From assembly GCA_002842695.1 (NCBI GenBank), contig PHDT01000027.1, forward strand, positions 1-48,404: 48,404 bases of DNA, in the 5' to 3' direction. Every line of letters starts with the position of its first letter. The first letter of the stretch is position 1. Below are positions 42,364 through 48,404 of this stretch, one piece after another. The notes under the pieces were generated by a model, which saw only the letters and a program-made list of their open reading frames with translations, was not told the DNA's origin and searched no databases. The translations under genes and the position numbers were made by a program. Source of the stretch: Bacteroidetes bacterium HGW-Bacteroidetes-10 (GTDB taxonomy: Bacteria; Bacteroidota; Bacteroidia; Bacteroidales; UBA932).

Positions 42364-43527
42364 TTATGAATGTCCGGCTGTAAGCCTTACTGTTTCCACA
42401 CGGTTAGAGGATGTTTTGAGAATTGTGAAGGTAAAATCTTCATATACCAGGATATCCCCCTGGCGAGGAATGTTCTGATTGAAAAAGTTAATGAATCCTC
42501 CCAGCGTTTCATACTCCTCACTCTCCGGAAGCTCCAGCGAGTACTCTCTGTTCAGATATTTAACCTCCAGCCTTGCCGAAAAAATGAACTCATTATCACT
42601 CAGCTTTTTCTCATGAAGCTCCTCTTTGTCCAGTTCGTCAGATATCTCTCCGAATATCTCTTCAATAAGATCCTCAAGAGTTACAATTCCGGCTGTTCCT
42701 CCGTACTCGTCAAGGACAACTGCAATAGATCTCTTGTTCTTTATCATGGAGGTGAGCAGCTCATTAGCTCCCATATCCTCAGTAACGAACTTAATTGGGC
42801 GAAGCAGCTCACTAAGCGGCCTGCTGCCCTCCAGCATATCCTTTGAGTGAAGATATCCCGTAATTCTGTCTATACTCCCTTCATAAACGGGTATCCGTGA
42901 ATAGTTGGACTCCCTGAATAGAGCCACAACCTCCTGGGGTGAGGCCGATGAAGATATCGCGCACACCTCCGTACGGGGAATCATGCACTCTTTAATTACA
43001 ACCTCCGAGAAATTGAGGGCATTCTGAATGATTTCAGCCTCTGCCGAACTCTCCTCCTCCTCTGCCATTGTTATGGCCGATACATTGCTCCTTCTGCCCT
43101 TTAAAGGCTTCAGGGCAATATATACCGCATCTGCAAACCAGTACAGGTTCTTTAGAACAAGATCCGGCTCCCTTGAGGCAAGCCATTTGGGCAGAAGCGT
43201 CCCCGGTACAATGATCAAAAAATATGCAAGAATTACCACAGCAACTGCAGTTATGGCCGGCATACCTGTCAGCTTGTAAAGAACAGGGTTGATGGCAGCA
43301 AAGAGTGAAACTGAGAAAATTGCAGTAAAAGCAGTTCCGGATGCCCTGAGCGACCAGTAAAGTCTGGTACGGTTTTCCAGGAGACGGTCCACAACAGGAG
43401 CATATCTCTTTTCCTGTTTCATATCCAGCTCAAGTCTGAGCCTGTTGCACGAAGCAAATGCCATCTCTACCGCAGAGATAACAAATATTATTGCCAGGGC
43501 AAAAAAGGCCACAACAGCCGCTATCAT
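42364..43527 (-). CDS. CNNM/CorC-type membrane protein with CBS domains (GldE-like)
   Basis: This 387-aa protein has an N-terminal CNNM (DUF21) membrane domain with helices at about 2-22, 60-80 and 92-113. A CBS pair follows (about 180-295, M-I-P-R-T-E-V and V-V-L-D-E-Y-G-G-T-A-G-I-V-T-L-E-D-L-I-E-E-I-F-G-E-I). A CorC_HlyC domain closes it (about 310-385, E-E-Y-E-T-L-G-G-F). The family is linked to magnesium or cobalt movement; the gliding-associated GldE belongs here, but gliding cannot be deduced. The start overlaps the lptC stop by 4 bp. Confidence 0.9.
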   Translation of the reverse strand: MIAAVVAFFALAIIFVISAVEMAFASCNRLRLELDMKQEKRYAPVVDRLLENRTRLYWSLRASGTAFTAIFSVSLFAAINPVLYKLTGMPAITAVAVVILAYFLIIVPGTLLPKWLASREPDLVLKNLYWFADAVYIALKPLKGRRSNVSAITMAEEEESSAEAEIIQNALNFSEVVIKECMIPRTEVCAISSSASPQEVVALFRESNYSRIPVYEGSIDRITGYLHSKDMLEGSRPLSELLRPIKFVTEDMGANELLTSMIKNKRSIAVVLDEYGGTAGIVTLEDLIEEIFGEISDELDKEELHEKKLSDNEFIFSARLEVKYLNREYSLELPESEEYETLGGFINFFNQNIPRQGDILVYEDFTFTILKTSSNRVETVRLTAGHS

Positions 43528-44171
43528 AGTTTTATTGTTTTGAGGAGAGGCCCTACAAAGTTAACAGTATCTATGTACAAAACCTCTGTTGAATCCTGCT
43601 GAATTACGCTGTAGCTGTCAAACGGCTTGAGGATTATTGCATTGCGGGCCAGTTCGTCTGACTCCATTCCATAACCCTGCATGAACATTGTTGGAGATTT
43701 CAGCTTTACGTAGCAATGGGTATAGATCTTTTTTTGGCTTTTATCCCAGTATATTGTGTCTGTTTCTATGGTCTCCCCTTTAATGTAGTTATTGATTACC
43801 ACATTTCCGTATGCCTCCCACTTCTCCTCTCCGGGAAGATTAATGTGGCGTGCCTTATCTGCTGTTATTTCAGTCTCTGTAAGACCTTCGGGAGTAAATG
43901 CCTTTACATTCATTCCCTGAGGAAATATCTCATAAGGCGGAGTCATTCTTGAGTAGTTCTCCATTACCGGCGCATAAACCCTCATTTTTATCCTTCCTGC
44001 TGTTGTCTCCTCAACAGACATTTCAAGAACAATCTGGGTTGGCAACCTGGTTGGATCAACATCATCTGCAACCGGCAATTCATCTTTGCATGAAAAAAGA
44101 AGAGTAGCAACCACAAAAGTGGCTGCTACCATTCCTGAGAAATTTCTCATTATGTTGCCGGAGGCAATCAT
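43524..44171 (-). CDS. lptC: LPS export protein LptC (lipoprotein form)
   Basis: The 215-aa protein belongs to the LptC/OstA-like beta-jellyroll group that hands lipopolysaccharide from the LptBFG transporter to LptA. Unlike the E. coli protein it has a lipobox (L-L-F-S-C-K-D), so it is anchored by lipid rather than a helix, as is common in Bacteroidota. Jellyroll strands include I-T-A-D-K-A-R-H-I-N-L-P and A-Y-G-N-V-V-I-N-N-Y, and the characteristic L-K-S-P-T-M-F-M-Q-G-Y-G-M-E-S-D follows. The start could be 44171 or the ATG at 44150. It lies 6 bp after the TPR gene and overlaps the CNNM gene by 4 bp. Confidence 0.88.
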   Translation of the reverse strand: MIASGNIMRNFSGMVAATFVVATLLFSCKDELPVADDVDPTRLPTQIVLEMSVEETTAGRIKMRVYAPVMENYSRMTPPYEIFPQGMNVKAFTPEGLTETEITADKARHINLPGEEKWEAYGNVVINNYIKGETIETDTIYWDKSQKKIYTHCYVKLKSPTMFMQGYGMESDELARNAIILKPFDSYSVIQQDSTEVLYIDTVNFVGPLLKTIKL

Positions 44172-44177
44172 ATTATA

Positions 44178-45491
44178 TTATTTTCTTGTTCTTACAGTTG
44201 TAGTCTCCCTCATACCTCCGCAAGATACGGTGAATGAAGCTCCGTCTACGATGTCATACATGAATGCATCTTCCTGAAGCGGGAAGTACTGACGATAAGT
44301 TGAGATAAACCTGTCTGCCTCTTCTGCAAGTGATGCGTCTGCATTCTTTGCTTTCATGAAGTAATCAACGGCTACCCACCATTTACCTCTCTGTTCAACC
44401 TCGTTTCCGCCACACTTAACAGATGCCCATACAGATCCAAGAAGCATATAAACCTTGCCTGTGTATGCAGGATCAAGTTCCATTGCCTGTTTGGCAGCAA
44501 CCACGGCTCTTGCTGAGTTGTCAAGCTTACCAAGGTAATACGATGCGAGAAGATAGCTGTATTCTGCATCCTCTTTCGCTGTAGACTGTTCGCTGTCAAT
44601 AGCCTCTTGAAGCATTTTAACTGCGTTTTCGTGGTCGTCCTTAATAGAGTAAAGTTTGTAGAGATAGTATGCAGACTGGTAATTTGGGTCCATCTTGTAA
44701 AGCGACTCTACTGCACTTAGGAACAGTGGCTCCTGGAAGCAGTTTCCGTCGTTCAGAAGTTTCACAATACCAGAAACAAGATCTTTATCGTTAGGAGTTG
44801 CCTTTAATTTTGGTTCAAAGAGCGTTACGATATTCTCGCAACTTGCAACGCCGCTCACTGCAAACAGATTGTCAATATCTCTCTTTGCCTGTGAAGCTTC
44901 GGTATGGTTTGCTTTAATCTGACTTTCAACAAGAGGAGAGATTTGTGAGTATAGACTCATTACCTTTTCTGCTCCAATTTCCTTTGCCGAATACATTGCA
45001 GAAGCTCTCTGCATTGCGAGAACCATGATAGAAGGCTCGGTTGAAGGGCCAAAAGTATTGATGTTCTCCTCCAGAGCATTCAGGATATATTTATTGTCTG
45101 TTTTAAGATTAACAATTTCTATTACCTTGTTTGTTTGTGCACTCAGTGCATATTTTGGAAAATATTGAGTTCTCAGGTCATACATCATAAGAAGAGAGTC
45201 AACGAGAGCATTCTTTAGCTCAACATTGCCTTTATTCTTCTCAATGAGATAACTGAAAATTTTCTGTCCGTCTACATAAAGGGTCTGTCTTAAACCGGGA
45301 GGACAATAACGGAAAGCAGCCCTCCATAATGGAGCCGCTTCGCTAAGATTCCCCTGTTTTACATAGTCATTGTAAAACGAGAGATTTCTTGTACACTCTA
45401 CACTGTCTTTGCCATACTTTCCCTGCGCGCTGGCCTGAACTGAAAACAGAGATAGTGCGGCAAGAAATAATAATACACTAACTTTATTCAT
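44178..45491 (-). CDS. Exported tetratricopeptide-repeat protein
   Basis: This 437-aa protein has a signal peptide (about 1-22, S-V-Q-A-S-A-Q) and helical repeats. TPR-like units are clearest at about 270-360 (Y-Q-S-A-Y-Y-L-Y-K-L-Y-S..., A-E-Y-S-Y-L-L-A-S-Y-Y-L-G-K-L, A-V-V-A-A-K-Q-A-M-E-L-D-P-A). It is a periplasmic scaffold with no enzyme motif. The start at 45491 opens the signal peptide; an in-frame start at 45557 would overlap the preceding gene. The place between an outer-membrane barrel gene and lptC suggests a role in envelope assembly, but this is inference. Confidence 0.83.
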   Translation of the reverse strand: MNKVSVLLFLAALSLFSVQASAQGKYGKDSVECTRNLSFYNDYVKQGNLSEAAPLWRAAFRYCPPGLRQTLYVDGQKIFSYLIEKNKGNVELKNALVDSLLMMYDLRTQYFPKYALSAQTNKVIEIVNLKTDNKYILNALEENINTFGPSTEPSIMVLAMQRASAMYSAKEIGAEKVMSLYSQISPLVESQIKANHTEASQAKRDIDNLFAVSGVASCENIVTLFEPKLKATPNDKDLVSGIVKLLNDGNCFQEPLFLSAVESLYKMDPNYQSAYYLYKLYSIKDDHENAVKMLQEAIDSEQSTAKEDAEYSYLLASYYLGKLDNSARAVVAAKQAMELDPAYTGKVYMLLGSVWASVKCGGNEVEQRGKWWVAVDYFMKAKNADASLAEEADRFISTYRQYFPLQEDAFMYDIVDGASFTVSCGGMRETTTVRTRK

Positions 45492-45522
45492 AACCTTGTT
45501 TATATTTAATTTTTTAAAATTT

Positions 45523-46827
45523 TTAGTCATATCTGTATTTCTGGAACCAAATGTCATGCAAGCTTACATTAAGGTTAAGCATTACATATCTCTCTCTCAC
45601 CAAACCATCCCTTAAAGCTCCTCTCTGACCCATGTCAAGAGAGATTCCAAAGGCGTTGTACCATCTGTATACCGGAAGGCTTGTTCCAATTGTTATTCCT
45701 ACTGAATTTACCTGTTTTCCGTTAATGTTCACAAACGATCTGTCATAGTAGAAACCGGCTCTGTAGGTAGCCCTTTTCAGGTAGTAGCGAACGTCATATC
45801 TGTTAGGAGTGAACTCTCCGCCCACTTTTACGGCATAACTTCTTCCCGGTGTAAAACCAGTTCCCGGAGAAGGAAGTACAGATGCGTTTGTCCAGTTCTG
45901 GCTGGTGAAATCAATACCCAGCATCCACTTGTCCTGTTTCCTGAATGAGGCTCCGAACCCCAGTTCAGAAGGAATTTCAAGTCCGGTTGTATTGCTCTTG
46001 TTGAAAAATACTGTATCAATTGTTGCTACGCTTGATGTTGAGTAGGCATAGTCTGTTCTCTCTCCCCCAAGTGTGCTTTTAAGCATGTATGTTGCTCCAA
46101 GGGTAAGCGAAGTCTGCTTGTCCGGCGAATAGCTGTACTGAAGTCCAAACTTTCCGGCCATAGAGCGGATAACCAGATCCTGTCCGGTATTGATGCTTCT
46201 GTATGAGGCTGAGTTGCTAAAGTTGATATTTGAGTACCTGTCAATTGTTCCAAAAAAGTAAATAAGCTCTGCACCAACAGAGAAATTTTTAAGAAACACA
46301 GCAGAACCTCCGAGAAATATCTTGTTAATACCACCAACTCCGTAACGGCGGTAAGTTACATCTCCAAGTTCATTGATAATCTCGGGATCGTCCTCAACTT
46401 TCTGGAATTTATATCCCACACTGGTGTAAGGTGTCACCCCCACAACAATTGCAGATTTCTTGTAAACCGGAAAACTCATTACGAAATGGTGCATGTTGAA
46501 TGCATTGTAAGCAGACGATGCCTCCGCAGATGCGTAGTAATTGTTGTTGCTCTCAATTCCGAAATCGAGCATGAACGCCAGCGTATCCCTGAAGGATATT
46601 GAAGCCGGGTTCAGATAGTTAATGTAACGATTGTCTCTCAGTCCAATACCAATGCCACCCATTGATTTGTTGAGCGATGTTCCTTGCTTTGCGATGCTTC
46701 CTACCCCAAATATTGAGTAAGGTGTGAAGGAATTCAGTGCATCTGTGGTCTGGGCAGCCGCAGCCGTTCCGCACAAAATTGTGAGCGAAACCAGGGAGGC
46801 CTTTACGTAATACTTAAGACTTTGCAT
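45523..46827 (-). CDS. Outer-membrane beta-barrel protein
   Basis: This 434-aa product begins with a signal peptide (about 1-25, C-G-T-A-A-A-A-Q). Alternating amphipathic strands follow, with Y-S-I-F-G-V-G and M-G-G-I-G-I-G-L near the N-terminus. The overall pattern resembles FadL-type or other Bacteroidetes barrels of unknown cargo. The ATG at 46827 lies within the last codons of coaX, overlapping by 14 bp; a TTG start at 46839 is less likely. The tight packing with coaX and the TPR gene indicates one operon. Confidence 0.82.
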   Translation of the reverse strand: MQSLKYYVKASLVSLTILCGTAAAAQTTDALNSFTPYSIFGVGSIAKQGTSLNKSMGGIGIGLRDNRYINYLNPASISFRDTLAFMLDFGIESNNNYYASAEASSAYNAFNMHHFVMSFPVYKKSAIVVGVTPYTSVGYKFQKVEDDPEIINELGDVTYRRYGVGGINKIFLGGSAVFLKNFSVGAELIYFFGTIDRYSNINFSNSASYRSINTGQDLVIRSMAGKFGLQYSYSPDKQTSLTLGATYMLKSTLGGERTDYAYSTSSVATIDTVFFNKSNTTGLEIPSELGFGASFRKQDKWMLGIDFTSQNWTNASVLPSPGTGFTPGRSYAVKVGGEFTPNRYDVRYYLKRATYRAGFYYDRSFVNINGKQVNSVGITIGTSLPVYRWYNAFGISLDMGQRGALRDGLVRERYVMLNLNVSLHDIWFQKYRYD

Positions 46828-47536
46828 AATTATCGGCAATACGGGCTAAACCCATCAAGACTAAATTGTAAACTACAAATATCGAACTTTTCAATTTTTT
46901 TGCAAAATAAATCGCATCGCCACCTGTAAAAATGTGGATGTGATTTGGATAATGCTTTATGTAACCTTCTATTTCAAAAATCAAGCCTAAAACAACTCCG
47001 GACTGTATGGCACCCTTTGTAGTAGTACCGGCAGCCTCTGTTTCTTCAGGAGCATCAAGTAGCGGAAGTTGTTGTGTGTATTGGTTTAACGCTCGAAATC
47101 TTGTAGTAAGCCCCGGTGAAATATTCCCCCCGAGAAATTCTTTTTCTGCGCTTATGAAATCAATTGTTACAGCGGTTCCAAAGTCAAAGATAAGAATATC
47201 TTTCTGCGGAAAAAGGTCTGCGGCTGCAATTGCTGCACAAATTCTGTCTGCTCCAAGGGTAGATGGTGTTTTGTACATGTTTTTCAGAGGCAAATCAATC
47301 TCGCCTGTTACATGAATGAATTTGTCACAAAGAGTCTCCAGCTCCTTGTAAAAGGAGTCGGGAAAGATGCGCACGCTTGAAACAGATATGACATCCGGCC
47401 TTGCTTTCGATGCAAATTCACGAATAAATCCAAGAGGGTCCCCGCCACGGTATGTCTCTACCTCACCTATCTGTGTTCCCTCAGAAAAGGCCGCCTTTAG
47501 CGAACTGTTTCCGATGTCTATAATTAAATTTGCCAC
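46814..47536 (-). CDS. coaX: Type III pantothenate kinase
   Basis: CoaX phosphorylates pantothenate, the first step of coenzyme A synthesis. It needs a monovalent cation and is not inhibited by CoA. The 240-aa form shows I-I-D-I-G-N-S-S-L-K (phosphate loop), T-P-S-T-L-G-A-D-R, D-F-G-T-A-V-T-I-D-F and G-G-N-I-S-P-G-L. No ATG is available: GTG at 47536 gives the usual short N-terminus M-A-N-L-I-I-D-I-G-N, while TTG at 47545 adds three residues. The 3' end overlaps the start of the barrel gene. Confidence 0.94.
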   Translation of the reverse strand: MANLIIDIGNSSLKAAFSEGTQIGEVETYRGGDPLGFIREFASKARPDVISVSSVRIFPDSFYKELETLCDKFIHVTGEIDLPLKNMYKTPSTLGADRICAAIAAADLFPQKDILIFDFGTAVTIDFISAEKEFLGGNISPGLTTRFRALNQYTQQLPLLDAPEETEAAGTTTKGAIQSGVVLGLIFEIEGYIKHYPNHIHIFTGGDAIYFAKKLKSSIFVVYNLVLMGLARIADNYAKS

Positions 47537-47558
47537 TGGCTGCAAAAATATAAAAATC

Positions 47559-48404
47559 TTACAATTTCATCTCCAAAAATAATTTATATGCCTTCTCTAT
47601 GCTCTCAACTCTTTTTACGATAATGTAGAGTTTCTCGCTCTGCTGCTTCATTTCAAACCTGCGGTTCTGCTTCTGAAGAAAGCCCATTACGGCTGCAAAT
47701 TTTGGAGATTTATAATATCCGGACATCTGGTTGCTCACAAAATAGGCAATCAGCATTCCATTCTTTAAAACAATTTTTTCAAAGCCAAGCTCCATGGCAA
47801 GCCACCTGAGCCTTACAGTATCTGCCAGTTCTCTTACCTGGTCCGGAACCGGTCCGAATCTGTCTTTTACCGAATCCATAAAGGCCAGCAGCTCCTTCTC
47901 GTTTTCCACAGCATCCAGTTCCTTGTAGAGCCTTATCTTCTCTGCGGTTATACTTACATAGTCGTCCGGTATAAGTATTTCAAGATCTGTATCTATTGTA
48001 CAGTCAGATACAAACTCCTCCCGCTTGTGCGCAAACGGTGAGCCCGGAACAGCATCCATTCCCCTCTCCTGTCTTAGCTCATCCACCGCTTCGGAAAGTA
48101 TACGCTGATAGGTCTCGAATCCCATTTCGGCTATGAATCCGCTTTGCTCTCCTCCAAGAAGGTTCCCGGCTCCCCTTATGTCAAGGTCTTGCATTGCAAT
48201 GTTAAATCCGCTCCCAAGATCAGAGAATGCCTCTATTGCCCTGAGCCGCCTGCGAGCTTCATCAGTAACTGACAGCATTGAAGGTACTATCAGATAACAG
48301 AAGGCCTTAATATTTGAGCGGCCTACCCTGCCCCTGAGCTGGTGCAGGTCACTCAGTCCAAAGTTCTGGGCCTGGTTTATTATGATTGTATTTGCGTTGG
48401 GAAT
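47559..48404 (-). CDS. mfd: Transcription-repair coupling factor, C-terminal part (cut by window end)
   Basis: Mfd displaces stalled RNA polymerase and recruits excision repair. Only the last 281 residues are in the window, and the frame is open to the window edge. They include helicase motif VI (D-L-H-Q-L-R-G-R-V-G-R-S), the D-L-D-I-R-G-A-G-N-L-L-G-G-E-Q-S-G region that follows the translocase core, and the C-terminal TRCF domain that masks UvrA binding. The protein must begin beyond base 48404. CoaX starts about 20 bp after the stop, so they may share a transcript. Confidence 0.95.
   Translation of the reverse strand: MPNANTIIINQAQNFGLSDLHQLRGRVGRSNIKAFCYLIVPSMLSVTDEARRRLRAIEAFSDLGSGFNIAMQDLDIRGAGNLLGGEQSGFIAEMGFETYQRILSEAVDELRQERGMDAVPGSPFAHKREEFVSDCTIDTDLEILIPDDYVSITAEKIRLYKELDAVENEKELLAFMDSVKDRFGPVPDQVRELADTVRLRWLAMELGFEKIVLKNGMLIAYFVSNQMSGYYKSPKFAAVMGFLQKQNRRFEMKQQSEKLYIIVKRVESIEKAYKLFLEMKL

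Noticed and set aside
46814-46827. Frameshift at the coaX/barrel-gene junction
   Set aside because: Both proteins have complete family motifs and the 14-bp overlap fits translational coupling.

Overview
The window comes from a member of the Bacteroidota, probably order Bacteroidales. The grounds are SusC/SusD outer-membrane uptake genes run by an ECF sigma/FecR anti-sigma pair, many short-signal lipoproteins, TAnnTTTG-type -7 promoter boxes, and the family set (DUF4382, DUF4843, PKD-like lipoprotein, DUF5117-type metalloproteases, YfhO, GH89). No tRNA, rRNA, CRISPR array, transposase or phage gene was seen.

Layout. 1-961: no gene, packed with palindromic repeats. 962-4321: thyA, a DUF4382 lipoprotein, folA and an exported superoxide dismutase. 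4579-19317: a peptide/protein-type Sus locus. On the minus strand it runs FecR, SusC with an N-terminal STN domain, SusD, DUF4843 lipoprotein, PKD-like lipoprotein, an intact zinc metalloprotease and a tandem paralogue that has lost its zinc ligands. The ECF sigma gene is divergent. No glycoside hydrolase is present, so the likely cargo is peptide. 19354-23848: a nitronate monooxygenase/FabK-like flavoprotein, a frameshifted Na+ symporter, two small hypotheticals and pyrophosphatase. 23874-31723: a GH89 alpha-N-acetylglucosaminidase, then a minus-strand serine hydrolase/glycosyltransferase/YfhO operon. 31794-39281: mutS with an ABC-type permease, rsmA with a secreted EEP-family protein, and ychF. 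40202-48404: a minus-strand envelope cluster, mfd (partial), coaX, outer-membrane barrel, TPR protein, lptC, CNNM/CorC-type protein, and a PpiD-like chaperone.

The most unusual content is non-coding. At least eight families of short palindromic elements, most 104-142 bp, fill the gaps behind genes. Each has inverted terminal arms, and most arms carry their own mini-palindrome. Several have a second hairpin at exactly the same centre as the element. Copies of one family keep the same total length (130, 125, 127, 112 or 115 bp) although their interiors differ. Elements are joined end to end, nested, or cut to halves, and are accompanied by GC-rich REP-like hairpins. They lie in convergent or 3' gaps and are absent from all six divergent promoter gaps.

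Two gene-level oddities stand out. An 11-bp perfect tandem duplication breaks the Na+ symporter, and removing one copy restores a full 454-aa protein. A metalloprotease paralogue carries R-E-A-G-F where its neighbour has H-E-V-G-H.
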